From QHXW01 sp963768075 (GTDB taxonomy: Bacteria > Acidobacteriota > Terriglobia > Bryobacterales > Bryobacteraceae), in contig CAVYHD010000022.1 in NCBI GenBank assembly GCA_963768075.1, forward strand, positions 248,001 to 312,000: a stretch of DNA of 64,000 nt, given 5' to 3'. The notes under the pieces were generated by a model. That model made no database searches. It was not told the origin of the DNA and saw only the letters and a list, made by a program, of their open reading frames with translations. How positions within the stretch are numbered: position 1 is the stretch's first letter; each line of letters begins with the position of its first letter. A program made the translations under genes and the position numbers. This document shows, in pieces, positions 43,402-52,263 of the stretch.

Positions 43402-45408
43402 ATGGAAAACATCGGCGCGCTAGCCATTCTGCTGGCCTTTTGTCTGGCCATTTACGCGGTGATCGGCAGCGTCACGGGCAAGCTGCGGCGCAATCCGTTC
43501 CTGATTCTCAGTGCGGAACGGGCGGTTTACGGTGTTTGGTTCCTGGTGACGCTGGCCTCGGCGGTCCTCGTTTCCGCGCTGCTGACGGGCGACTTTCGAT
43601 TTGTCTACGTGGCCGAGAACAGCAACCGGGCCATGCCGGCGCTCTACAAGTTCACGGCGTGGTGGGGCGGGCAGGCGGGGTCGCTGTTGCTGTGGAGCTG
43701 GCTGCTTTCGACCTACGCCGCGGTTGTGATTTTTACCAACCGGCGCAAGCACCGGGATTTCATGCCGTACGTGGTGGCGGTGCTTTCGACGGTGCAGACG
43801 TTTTTCCTGATCCTGAACAACTTTGTGGCGACTCCGTTCGAGATGCTGGCAGTGGACAAAGCCATTACGGCAGTGCCGGATGGCAACGGTTTGAATCCGC
43901 TGCTGCAATATCCGGCGATGGCTATTCACCCGCCGATGTTGTACCTGGGCTATGTGGGGTTCGCGGTGCCGTTCGCCTTCGCGATGGCATCACTGATCAC
44001 GCGCCAGCCGGGTGACGGGTGGATTCATACGACGCGCCGCTGGACCATGGTGACGTGGCTGTTTCAGAGTTGCGGCATTGTGTTGGGTGCGGCTTGGGCG
44101 TATCACGTATTGGGCTGGGGTGGTTACTGGGGCTGGGATCCGGTGGAAAACGCGTCCCTGCTTCCATGGCTTGGCGGAACGGCGTTTCTGCATTCGGTGA
44201 TGATGCAGGAAAAGAAGGGCATGATGAAGGTGTGGAACATGGTGCTGGTTTCCACCACGTTCTTCCTTTGCATACTGGGCACTTTCCTGACGCGCTCGGG
44301 TATCGTCAATTCGGTACACGCGTTCGCGTCGGGTCCGATCGGCAAATACTTCGTGTGGTTTATGGCCATCGGAATTGCGGCGACCATCTACCTGATTATT
44401 GACCGTCTGGACTATCTCAAGAGCGAGTCGCAGCTCGAGTCGGTGATATCGCGCGAGTCCAGCTTCCTATTTAATAATCTGGTGCTGCTGGCGAGTTGCT
44501 TCGCGGTGCTGTGGGGGACGCTGTTTCCGGTAATTTCGGAAGCTGTATCGGGGGAGAAGATCAGCCTGGATGTGCCCTGGTTCAACCGGCTCATGATTCC
44601 GATCGGCCTTTTCCTGTTATTCCTCACCGGAGTGGGACCGCTGTTCGCATGGCGCCGCACTTCGACCGAGAGCCTGCAACGGAACTTCATGTGGCCGGGA
44701 ATCGCATCGCTGGTGCTGGTGGGAGCGTTGATGGCGGCGGGGATGCGGCATTTCTATGCATTGATCTCGTTTGGATTCTGCCTGTTTGTGGCGCTGACGA
44801 TTATTGCCGAGTTCTACAGAGGCGCGAAACAGATCGCGGCGAAGAATGAGCTCAACTTCGCGCACGCGGTGGTGGAGCTGACGCATCGCAACACGCGGCG
44901 GTATGGCGGATACCTGGTTCACATGGGGATTGTGCTCATGTTCATCGGGTTCACGGGCGCGGCGTTCAACCAGAACCGCGTGGATGAAATGAAGGTCGGC
45001 GATACGGTGACTCTTGGTTCGTACCAGCTAACTGCAAAGGCCATGCATGAAGGGGAGAACGATAACTACCTGTCGCAGAGTGCGGATATAGGGGTGAGCA
45101 AGAACGGCGAGTATCTAGGCATCCTGTCGCCGGAAGAGCGCGTATACAAAGCCAGCCGCCAGCCGACGCACGAAGTCGCACTCCGGCAGCGGCTGAATGA
45201 AGACTTGTACCTTAACTTTGCCGGGATGAACGGCGAACGCGCGGTGATTCAGTCCTATGTATTTCCGCTGGTGGACTGGATCTGGATCGGGGCGCTGACG
45301 TTAATTTTCGGCACGCTGGTGGCGCTCGTGCCGAGCAAAGTGAAGCGGGAATACGCGCGCACACAAGTGGTCGGCATCACGAGGAAGCATGCGACGGTGG
45401 AAAAGTAG
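43402..45408 (+). CDS. ccmF: Cytochrome c heme lyase subunit CcmF
   Basis: A 668-residue polytopic membrane protein, roughly fifteen helices. The heme-handling tryptophan motif is WGGYWGWDPVENASLLPW in an external loop. Conserved histidines occur in periplasmic loops (AYHVLGW, AIHPPMLY). It joins heme to apocytochromes with CcmH. It starts 3 bp after ccmE; its end overlaps ccmH by 20 bases. Confidence 0.94.
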   Translation: MENIGALAILLAFCLAIYAVIGSVTGKLRRNPFLILSAERAVYGVWFLVTLASAVLVSALLTGDFRFVYVAENSNRAMPALYKFTAWWGGQAGSLLLWSWLLSTYAAVVIFTNRRKHRDFMPYVVAVLSTVQTFFLILNNFVATPFEMLAVDKAITAVPDGNGLNPLLQYPAMAIHPPMLYLGYVGFAVPFAFAMASLITRQPGDGWIHTTRRWTMVTWLFQSCGIVLGAAWAYHVLGWGGYWGWDPVENASLLPWLGGTAFLHSVMMQEKKGMMKVWNMVLVSTTFFLCILGTFLTRSGIVNSVHAFASGPIGKYFVWFMAIGIAATIYLIIDRLDYLKSESQLESVISRESSFLFNNLVLLASCFAVLWGTLFPVISEAVSGEKISLDVPWFNRLMIPIGLFLLFLTGVGPLFAWRRTSTESLQRNFMWPGIASLVLVGALMAAGMRHFYALISFGFCLFVALTIIAEFYRGAKQIAAKNELNFAHAVVELTHRNTRRYGGYLVHMGIVLMFIGFTGAAFNQNRVDEMKVGDTVTLGSYQLTAKAMHEGENDNYLSQSADIGVSKNGEYLGILSPEERVYKASRQPTHEVALRQRLNEDLYLNFAGMNGERAVIQSYVFPLVDWIWIGALTLIFGTLVALVPSKVKREYARTQVVGITRKHATVEK

Positions 45409-45859
45409 CCTTCTGTTGCTGGCGGTGGCTGGCCTGTGCCTGGCGCAGACCGAGTCGCAAATCACCAGCGACGCGGTCAAGCGGGTGGCGCGGCATATAT
45501 CCTGCCAGTGCGGTAGTTGTTCCGAAGACGCCAACTGCATGATGTCATCCGGCCAATGCGGCTTCTGCAAACCCGCGCGGACGAAAATTTTCAAAATGCA
45601 GCAGGCGGGAATGTCCGACCAGGGCGTCGCTGACCAATTCATACAGGAATACGGCGCCAAGATCTACCGCGGCGACCCTAACGCACTCGGCTGGTTGGTG
45701 CCGTACAGCACGCTGGCGCTGGGTGTATTAGTGATCGTGTGGTTTGTCAGGCGTTACACACGCGGCTCGCCCGCGCCGGCTGGTGCGGCTGCACCGCCGG
45801 ATGAAGCGCTACGCAAGTATCGCGACCAGATCGAACACGACCTGGCTCATCTCGAATAA
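45389..45859 (+). CDS. ccmH: CcmH-like cytochrome c maturation thioredox protein
   Basis: A 156-residue CcmH: signal or anchor (SLLLLAVAGLCLAQ), a periplasmic segment and one C-terminal transmembrane helix (LGVLVIVWFV). The usual RCxxCQ motif is replaced by a cysteine-rich stretch, ISCQCGSCSEDANC with C39, C41, C44, C50 followed by C57 and C60 (QCGFC). Acidobacterial CcmH proteins often vary here. It overlaps ccmF by 20 bases and the next gene by one. Confidence 0.82.
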   Translation: MRRWKSSLLLLAVAGLCLAQTESQITSDAVKRVARHISCQCGSCSEDANCMMSSGQCGFCKPARTKIFKMQQAGMSDQGVADQFIQEYGAKIYRGDPNALGWLVPYSTLALGVLVIVWFVRRYTRGSPAPAGAAAPPDEALRKYRDQIEHDLAHLE

Positions 45860-46290
45860 TGACCATCGCGCTGGCGTGTCTCATCACCGTGGGGGTTCTC
45901 GCGTTCATTCTTTCGGTGCGCGCGAAGGATCTGCCGCGGCCCGAACCCGTCTCTCCGTTCCAGCATCTGGATGAACGCAAGGCGGCGATTTACGAGAACC
46001 TTCGCGATTTGCAGTTCGAATATCGAGTTGGTAAGTTGTCGGATCACGATTATCAGCAGACTAAGCTCGATATGCAGCGCGAGCTGGCGGGAGTGATGGT
46101 GGAGATCGATCGCGTGAAGGCGGAAATCACCGCGGGGAAAATTCCAGCGCCGGCGCCGGAGCTGGTGAAGGCAACCGCGACGCCGAAGGGTCCGCCGAAA
46201 TACGTCTGCCCGTCGTGCCGCGCGGAGTTTGTGCAGCCGCTAAAGTTCTGCGGCGAGTGCGGCCAGCCGATGAAGGCGGCGGAAGCATGA
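45859..46290 (+). CDS. CcmI-like membrane protein with C-terminal zinc ribbon
   Basis: A 143-residue protein: an N-terminal transmembrane helix, a helical segment (YENLRDLQFEYRVGKLSDHDY, as in CcmI N-termini), then a zinc ribbon with two CxxC pairs (YVCPSCRAEF and FCGECGQP). It starts in a one-base overlap (TAATG) with ccmH and its stop overlaps the next ATG. CcmI chaperones apocytochromes, but normally has TPRs, not a ribbon. Confidence 0.72.
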   Translation: MTIALACLITVGVLAFILSVRAKDLPRPEPVSPFQHLDERKAAIYENLRDLQFEYRVGKLSDHDYQQTKLDMQRELAGVMVEIDRVKAEITAGKIPAPAPELVKATATPKGPPKYVCPSCRAEFVQPLKFCGECGQPMKAAEA

Positions 46291-47348
46291 GGGGACTCAG
46301 TTCAGGTTGCGGCCTGCTGGCGGGGGTGCTGTTCGCTTCGTGCGCTTTCGGCGCGATTGACGGCAGAGTGATGAATCAGACTCTGGGCAAGCCTCAGGCC
46401 GGCGCAACGGTCACGCTCTACAAGCTGGGCCAGGCAGGGCCGGAACAGATCGAGAGCGTCAAATCGGGCGCGGATGGCAGGTTCCACATCACGCAGGACG
46501 CGCAAGGACCTGGACCGCGCCTCGTGCAGGCGGCCTACGACGGTGTGACATATAACCACATCCTCCCGCCGGGCAGCCCGTCGAACGACGTGACGGTGGA
46601 GGTGTACGAATCCTCAAAGAAGCCGGGAGATGCGAAGGTCGAGCAACACGTCGTGGTGTTTGAGCCGGTTCGCGGGGAGTTGATGGTCAGCGAGTGGTAC
46701 ATTTTCCGCAATAGCGGCAAAGTCACATATAACGACGTGGATGGCGGCACGCTGCGATTCTATCTTCCGCCTACCGCCAACGGCGCTGTGCAGGTGAACG
46801 GCACCGCGCCGCAGGGCATGCCGGTGCCACAGGCCGCGGAAAAGACCTCCACGCCAAATGTTTACAAGGTGGCGTTTGCGATCAAGCCGGGCGAGACGCG
46901 CATCGATGTGAACTATCACGTGCCTTTCAACGCGCCCGGGGTGTTCGAGGGGAAGGTTATCGAGAAGAATGCGCCCACCCGCCTGGTAGCGCCGAACGGT
47001 GTGAGCATCAAGGGCGATGGCATCCAATCACTGGGACAGGAGCCACGCACGAAAGCTGCGATCTACGACGTGACGGGGAACAGCTTCAAGATCGAGATTG
47101 CGGGAACCGGCTCGCTCCAGCAAGGCGATGACTCCGCGAGCGACGATTCTGGCGGCGGGGCAACGTACGAGCAGATTCCGCCCAAGGTCTACGGCAGCAT
47201 GAAATGGATCCTGGTGCTGGCGTTTGCCATTTTGACGCTGGGGTTTATTCTGCTGTATCGCGCCCGGGTTCCGGCGACCACGAAAGCCACTGCGCAGGCG
47301 GCTTCAAAAGCGCCGGCGAAGGAAAAGAATGAGCGACGCCGCCGTTGA
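46287..47348 (+). CDS. Membrane protein with carboxypeptidase-regulatory-like domain in the ccm operon
   Basis: A 353-residue exported protein: signal peptide (about 1-23), a carboxypeptidase-regulatory-like beta-sandwich (IDGRVMNQTLGKPQAGATVTLY onward), further beta-rich domains to about 300, and one C-terminal transmembrane helix (WILVLAFAILTLGFILLY) with a basic cytoplasmic tail ending NERRRR. It overlaps the zinc-ribbon gene (ATGA) and ccmA (20 bases), so it is firmly in the operon. It is not a known Ccm component. Confidence 0.75.
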   Translation: MRGLSSGCGLLAGVLFASCAFGAIDGRVMNQTLGKPQAGATVTLYKLGQAGPEQIESVKSGADGRFHITQDAQGPGPRLVQAAYDGVTYNHILPPGSPSNDVTVEVYESSKKPGDAKVEQHVVVFEPVRGELMVSEWYIFRNSGKVTYNDVDGGTLRFYLPPTANGAVQVNGTAPQGMPVPQAAEKTSTPNVYKVAFAIKPGETRIDVNYHVPFNAPGVFEGKVIEKNAPTRLVAPNGVSIKGDGIQSLGQEPRTKAAIYDVTGNSFKIEIAGTGSLQQGDDSASDDSGGGATYEQIPPKVYGSMKWILVLAFAILTLGFILLYRARVPATTKATAQAASKAPAKEKNERRRR

Positions 47349-48033
47349 CTGCGCCGGCGTCTGGAAATTTTACGGCGATTACCCGGCACTCCGGGACATC
47401 TCTTTTGAGGTTCGTCCCGGCGCCTGCCTGGCATTGATCGGCCGAAACGGCGCCGGCAAGACCACGCTATTGCGCATTCTGGCGGGGTTTTCGAAACCGG
47501 GCAAGGGACAAGCACACATTTTCGGGCAGGAGCCTCGCAACGCGGAGGCGCGCCGGCGGGTCGGGTTCATCGGACACGGCATCGCGGTGTATGACGAACT
47601 TTCCGCGATAGAAAACCTGCGCCTGTTTGCTAAGCTTTATCGCCTGTCAAACGCAGAGAGCGCAGCGCGCGAGTGGCTGGAGCGCACGGGGCTCGAGCGC
47701 GTGCGGGACGGACTGGTGCGGGAATTTTCGCGCGGCATGCGGCAGCGGCTGGCAGTGGCGCGCGCGTTTCTGCACGGCCCTTCGGTGCTGCTGTTGGACG
47801 AACCGTTCACGGCATTGGATGATCGCGCGGTCGCGGTGCTGCAAACTGTGCTGCGAGACGCGCTGGCAGCCGGGCGAACGGTGATCATGTCCACACACCA
47901 GTTACACGAGGCTCTGGAACTTGCTACGGATGTGGCGCTCATCAATCGGGGCCGCATCGCGTTTCACGGCGCGCGCACTGACGAGATGTTGAGCGATCCG
48001 GGCTGGGTTTACTCCCGGTACGGGGAGAGCTGA
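47329..48033 (+). CDS. ccmA: Heme exporter ATPase CcmA
   Basis: A 234-residue ABC ATPase. Walker A is LIGRNGAGKTTLLRILAG, signature FSRGMRQRLAVARA, Walker B VLLLDEPFTALDD. It energises release of holo-CcmE with CcmB and CcmC. Overlaps: 20 bases with the previous gene, one base with ccmB. Confidence 0.9.
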   Translation: MSDAAVDCAGVWKFYGDYPALRDISFEVRPGACLALIGRNGAGKTTLLRILAGFSKPGKGQAHIFGQEPRNAEARRRVGFIGHGIAVYDELSAIENLRLFAKLYRLSNAESAAREWLERTGLERVRDGLVREFSRGMRQRLAVARAFLHGPSVLLLDEPFTALDDRAVAVLQTVLRDALAAGRTVIMSTHQLHEALELATDVALINRGRIAFHGARTDEMLSDPGWVYSRYGES

Positions 48034-48713
48034 TGCTTTTCCTCAGCCAGGTGATGGTGATCACCGCCAAAGACCTGCGCGCGGAAATGCGTACCAAGGA
48101 AGCGATCAACGCGTCGTTTGCTTTCGCGCTTGTCATTCTGCTGATTCTAAGCTTCGCGTTCGATCCCACCGAAGAGACCACGCGCGAGATTTCCGGCGGC
48201 CTGCTGTGGATCGTGTTCACCTTCGCCGGAACGCTGGTGTTGAATCGCAGTTTTGCCCGGGAGCTTCCGAACGATTGCCTGGATGCGCTGATTGCCGCGC
48301 CCGTGTCCGGAGCGGCGCTGTTCCTGGGCAAGGCGCTAGCCAATTTCATCTTGATACTCGCCGTGGAATTTGTGGCCTTGCCGGTGTTTGGCATCTTTTA
48401 CAATGTCCGGTGGACGCGGCAGTTCTGGCCGCTGATGTTGGTTCTGATTCTGGGAACGTGGGGGCTTACATCGATTGGCACCATATTCAGCGCGCTTACG
48501 GTGAACATCCGGCTGCGCGAGGTGATGCTGCCGCTGCTGGTGTATCCGGTGATTATTCCTATGCTGCTGGGGGCGATGCTGTTGAGCGCGCAACTCGTCT
48601 CCGGGCAACCGATCACCGGGGACCAGGCCGTGTGGCTCAAGCTGCTGTTTGGGTTCGATATCATTTATACGGCGCTTGCGCTGGTGTTGATGGAAACGGT
48701 TTTACTGGGGTAG
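48033..48713 (+). CDS. ccmB: Heme exporter membrane protein CcmB
   Basis: A 226-residue six-helix CcmB. The N-terminus KDLRAEMRTKEAINASFAFALVI and LDALIAAPVSGAALFLGKALANF are family-typical. It partners CcmA. Confidence 0.92.
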   Translation: MLFLSQVMVITAKDLRAEMRTKEAINASFAFALVILLILSFAFDPTEETTREISGGLLWIVFTFAGTLVLNRSFARELPNDCLDALIAAPVSGAALFLGKALANFILILAVEFVALPVFGIFYNVRWTRQFWPLMLVLILGTWGLTSIGTIFSALTVNIRLREVMLPLLVYPVIIPMLLGAMLLSAQLVSGQPITGDQAVWLKLLFGFDIIYTALALVLMETVLLG

Positions 48714-48717
48714 AGAT

Positions 48718-49395
48718 ATGCGACAAAAGGTGATCATTGGCATGCTCGGGCTGGTGGCAATTCTGCTCGTACGAAATCTATATACGATCTCCATGCTGCC
48801 GGACGAGGTGAGACAAGGCCAGATATTTCGCATCATCTTCTTCCATCTCCCGGCAGCCATTGCGGCCATGATGGGCTCGGCGGTGGCTTTGGTAGCCAGC
48901 GTGCTGTTTCTGGCGACGAAAAACTTTAAGTACGACGCGCTGGCGGTCGCCGTTACGGAAGTCGGGCTGGCGTTTCTGGCTGTCAACCTGGTGACGGGCT
49001 CGATCTGGGCCCACGTGATCTGGGGCGTATGGTGGGCGTGGGACCCGCGGCTTACCTCCGCGTTGATCTGCTGGATTCTGTATGCGGGATACATGATTTT
49101 ACGCCAAGCGCTCGAAGAACCCACGCAGCGCGCAACATTTGGCGCCGTGTATTCGATCTTTGCGTTCACGGATGTTCCGATTGTTTATTTTTCGATCCGG
49201 TGGTGGAGAACCATCCATCCGCAGCCCGTGTTTTTCAGCAAGGGCGGCTATTTTCCTCCGGACTGGTCGCGGGCGCTCGGGATCAATATGCTGGCGATCT
49301 TCCTGTTGTACGCGGTGCTTACCATGATTCGTTTGCGCCAGGAGCAGACGCAGCGGGAAATCGACTACCTGCGCCGGACAGTACACGCAATTTAG
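48718..49395 (+). CDS. ccmC: Heme-handling protein CcmC
   Basis: A 225-residue CcmC with six helices and the WWD motif VWWAWDPRLTSALI. The heme-ligand histidines are in FFHLPAA and near RTIHPQP. It loads heme onto CcmE. It follows ccmB by 4 bp. Confidence 0.93.
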   Translation: MRQKVIIGMLGLVAILLVRNLYTISMLPDEVRQGQIFRIIFFHLPAAIAAMMGSAVALVASVLFLATKNFKYDALAVAVTEVGLAFLAVNLVTGSIWAHVIWGVWWAWDPRLTSALICWILYAGYMILRQALEEPTQRATFGAVYSIFAFTDVPIVYFSIRWWRTIHPQPVFFSKGGYFPPDWSRALGINMLAIFLLYAVLTMIRLRQEQTQREIDYLRRTVHAI

Positions 49396-49410
49396 ACGAG
49401 AAAGACGAAC

Positions 49411-49650
49411 ATGTACCTTCACACGCTCACTCCGATGGTCGCCTTTATGCTGCAAGGGCAAGCGGACTTTGACCCGATTCGTGACGAAATCGGGCGGCTG
49501 CAGCGGAACTTCCAGGGATTGATCTGGGGCTTTGTGGCCGCGTGGACGATTCTGGTTCTCTATATCGTGATGCTCACCTTCCGCGAACGCAAGATTCGCG
49601 CCGAGATGGATCGGCTGAAGAGCATGGTGGAAGAAAGCGAGAAGAGGTAG
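49411..49650 (+). CDS. ccmD: CcmD-like small membrane protein
   Basis: A 79-residue single-helix protein (LIWGFVAAWTILVLYIVMLTF) with a basic, helical cytoplasmic tail (RERKIRAEMDRLKSMVEES). Position directly after ccmC and topology fit CcmD, which aids heme delivery, although it is longer than the usual 50-70 residues. The N-terminal 35 residues face outside. Confidence 0.72.
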   Translation: MYLHTLTPMVAFMLQGQADFDPIRDEIGRLQRNFQGLIWGFVAAWTILVLYIVMLTFRERKIRAEMDRLKSMVEESEKR

Positions 49651-49658
49651 CGGCGCCG

Positions 49659-51008
49659 ATGGATCGAAGACATTTTTTGCGGATAGCCGGCGGCGTGGGG
49701 GGCGCCAGTGTTCTTACGAATCACTGGCTGCAAGCCCAGGCCAACAGCGCTTATGTCCTTCCGCGCGGTATGGTGTCGCCGAAGATTCGCGATGTCTCGG
49801 TGATCGCGACGGCGCCCGCCGGTTTGCGGCTCACGGTCGTCAAGATCACGACGGACCAGGATGGCCTTTATGGCTACGGTTGCGCGACTTTCACACAACG
49901 CGCGGAATTGGTCAACGCGGCAGTTGAGAAATACTTGAAGCCGTTCTTGATCGGCAAGCCAGCGGACCGCATAGAAGATACGTGGCAGGCGTGTTACAAC
50001 AGCTCGTACTGGCGCAACGGACCCGTACTCAACAACGCGATTAGTGGAATCGATCAGGCGCTGTGGGATATCAAAGGCCGGCAGGCGGGGATGCCGGTGT
50101 ACGAAGTGCTCGGCGGGAAGTGCCGGGAGGCGGTGGATTGCTACACGCACGCGGAGGGCGCGGAGATTCCGGAGGTCATCGACAATGCGCGGAAGTTCAT
50201 GGAGCGCGGCTTCCGCCACGTGCGCGTGCAAGTGGGAGTCCCGGGACTGGAGGGATACAGTGCTCCCCACGGGAGCTCAAGGGTTCCGGCACTGCACGCC
50301 GGTCCCGTGTTCGAACCGCGCCCGGCTGCACGCCGCGCACTGCAACTGTTTGAGGCATGCCGCAAGGAGCTTGGCTGGGAGGTCGAGCTGCTGCACGACA
50401 TGCATGAGAGGTACACGCCGAATCTCGCCGTGCAGCTGGTAAAGGACGCGGAGCCGTTCAAGATGTTTTTCATGGAAGATCCACTCTCGCCTGAGAACAT
50501 CGACTACTTTCGCCAGATCCGGCAGCAGTGCTCGACGCCGGTCGCCATGGGCGAGCTGTTCAATAGCCCGCATGAGTGGACGCCGCTCATTCGGGACCGC
50601 CTCATAGATTACATCCGCATTCATGTCACACAGGCGGGCGGCATCACGCCCTGCCGCAAGATCGCAGCCTTCGGCGAGATGTTCGGTGTACGCACGGCAT
50701 GGCACGGCCCGGGCGACGTTTCACCGATCGGCCACGCAGCCAATGCCACTCTGGACTTAGTCTGCCCAAACTTCGGCATTCAGGAGTATTCGCCTTTTAA
50801 CGATAAGTTGCAGGAAGTCTTCCACGGCTGCCCGGTGCTGAAGAAGGGGTATCTCTATGTGAATGAAGCACCCGGCTGGGGGATCGAAATCGACGAGAAG
50901 CTAGCAGCGAAGTATCCCTACGGCAGTTTCGAAAGCGAAGACCGGCGGCGCATGAACGGCGGCTGGGACGAAATCCGCAAGCGCGACGGCACCATCATCA
51001 ACCAATAG
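49659..51008 (+). CDS. Exported enolase-superfamily protein, mannonate dehydratase (ManD)-like
   Basis: A 449-residue member of the mandelate racemase/ManD group. Family blocks: IRDVSVIATAPAGLRLTVVKI, NAISGIDQALWDIKGRQAGMPVYEVLGG and WHGPGDVSPIGHAANATLDL. A twin-arginine signal (DRRHFLRIAGGVGGAS) opens the protein, so it should act in the periplasm, unlike typical ManD. I start at ATG 49659, which encodes this signal. Activity on mannonate or gluconate is uncertain because the family is catalytically mixed. Confidence 0.87.
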   Translation: MDRRHFLRIAGGVGGASVLTNHWLQAQANSAYVLPRGMVSPKIRDVSVIATAPAGLRLTVVKITTDQDGLYGYGCATFTQRAELVNAAVEKYLKPFLIGKPADRIEDTWQACYNSSYWRNGPVLNNAISGIDQALWDIKGRQAGMPVYEVLGGKCREAVDCYTHAEGAEIPEVIDNARKFMERGFRHVRVQVGVPGLEGYSAPHGSSRVPALHAGPVFEPRPAARRALQLFEACRKELGWEVELLHDMHERYTPNLAVQLVKDAEPFKMFFMEDPLSPENIDYFRQIRQQCSTPVAMGELFNSPHEWTPLIRDRLIDYIRIHVTQAGGITPCRKIAAFGEMFGVRTAWHGPGDVSPIGHAANATLDLVCPNFGIQEYSPFNDKLQEVFHGCPVLKKGYLYVNEAPGWGIEIDEKLAAKYPYGSFESEDRRRMNGGWDEIRKRDGTIINQ

Positions 51009-51041
51009 CGGTTGCTATACTGGCACAAGACCCGCGAGCCC

Positions 51042-51131
51042 GGAGAGATGGCCGAGCGGTTGAAGGCGCACGCTTGGAAAGCGTGTATAGGGGAAACTCT
51101 ATCGAGGGTTCGAATCCCTCTCTCTCCGCCA
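51042..51131 (+). tRNA. tRNA-Ser (GGA anticodon)
   Basis: A complete class II tRNA with long variable arm. Acceptor GGAGAGA pairs with TCTCTCC; anticodon loop CTTGGAAAG carries GGA; T-arm GGGTTCGAATCCC; CCA is encoded at the 3' end (51129-51131). It reads codons TCC and TCT. Confidence 0.96.
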
Positions 51132-51333
51132 TTTTGTTTTAAACTTACAGAAATCAGGTAATTTGGCGTGTAACATGAGACTGACTCCCGCCAATACTAT
51201 GGGCCGTCGCTGGCGATCCAGGCACTGATGCTTCGCGCGAGCCGACGCATCAAGACCCCGATGGCGGAGAAAACACGAACGCGCCGTCCGCGGTACGATG
51301 CGTTACAACGTTGCTAGCGGCGTAGGAGGGAAT

Positions 51334-51426
51334 ATGGCAGCGACGGTTTGGAACGCACACCTGAGCTTCGGACCTCGAGGCCCGTTTGAAATACCTGGTC
51401 GCTTAGGGCGGGGGGCCTCCGCATGA
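51334..51426 (+). pseudogene. Short ORF resembling the N-terminus of a Ku protein
   Basis: ATG 51334 follows an unusually strong ribosome site (AGGAGGGAAT). The first 13 residues, MAATVWNAHLSFG, match the start of bacterial Ku (end-joining protein), then the sequence diverges and stops at TGA 51424-51426, overlapping the next gene's ATG. It may be a decayed Ku start or a leader peptide that now drives the isomerase. Confidence 0.4.
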
Positions 51427-52262
51427 AAAAAGCCATTGGCGACAATCTAATCCCGAAAGATTGGACCTTGGAGAGTGGCCTCGCTCTTATCAAGAAGTCT
51501 GGCTTCGATGGCGTCGAGCTGTGGCTGGGCGACAAGCCGTGGTTCCAGGTGAACACGCCCGACGCCGAGGTGCGCGAGCTGCGCCGGAAGGTGGAGGACG
51601 CTGGACTCGCCGTTTCCGACGTCCCCAACACGCTCGATTGGAAGGAAAATATTTCAGCTCGCGATCCGCGCGTGCGAGAGCGCGCTATGCGTCACGTGGA
51701 GCGGCAGATCGAGACCGCACAGATCCTGGGCACCGACTCGATTCTGGTGGTGGCGGGCCTGGTGACGGCGGAGATTCCGTACAACGAAGTCTATGGACGC
51801 ACCATGGAGTCTCTGAAGATACTGGGCGAGACCGCCGCGAAGGCGCGCGTCAAGATCGGATGCGAGAATTGCTGCGCCGAGCAACGGTTCTTAATCTCGC
51901 CGCGCGAGTTCTGGCAATTCCTGAATGAAGTGAACCATCCGTGGGTGGGGATTCATCTCGACGTGGGCAACATACACGAGACAGGTTTCGCGGAACAGTG
52001 GATCGAGATTCACGGGCCGCGCATCACGCGGATTCACTTAAAGGATGTCTTGAAGCATCGCGGGCGGTGCGGCAACCAGAGCGTTTACACTAACATCTTT
52101 CTGGGCGACAACAACTGGCCGGCGATCCGGGCGGCGCTGGATAAGGTTCGCTACGATAACTGGCTCATCGCCGAAATGGAAGCCTCTTACCGGTTCGCGC
52201 CCGACCAGCAGTTCTGGGACACGGCGGCGGCCATCGACCGCTTTATCGCAGCGAGGTTCTGA
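51423..52262 (+). CDS. Sugar phosphate isomerase/epimerase (AP-endonuclease-2 fold)
   Basis: A 279-residue TIM barrel of the xylose-isomerase-like group. Metal-ligand motifs are visible: a Glu in IGCENCCAEQR, His/Asp in GIHLDVGNI, and Glu in LIAEMEASY. The family includes hydroxypyruvate isomerase and tagatose 3-epimerase; substrate unknown. Its ATG overlaps the stop of the short ORF at 51334, and it ends 1 bp before the next gene. Confidence 0.85.
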   Translation: MKKAIGDNLIPKDWTLESGLALIKKSGFDGVELWLGDKPWFQVNTPDAEVRELRRKVEDAGLAVSDVPNTLDWKENISARDPRVRERAMRHVERQIETAQILGTDSILVVAGLVTAEIPYNEVYGRTMESLKILGETAAKARVKIGCENCCAEQRFLISPREFWQFLNEVNHPWVGIHLDVGNIHETGFAEQWIEIHGPRITRIHLKDVLKHRGRCGNQSVYTNIFLGDNNWPAIRAALDKVRYDNWLIAEMEASYRFAPDQQFWDTAAAIDRFIAARF

Positions 52263-52263
52263 G

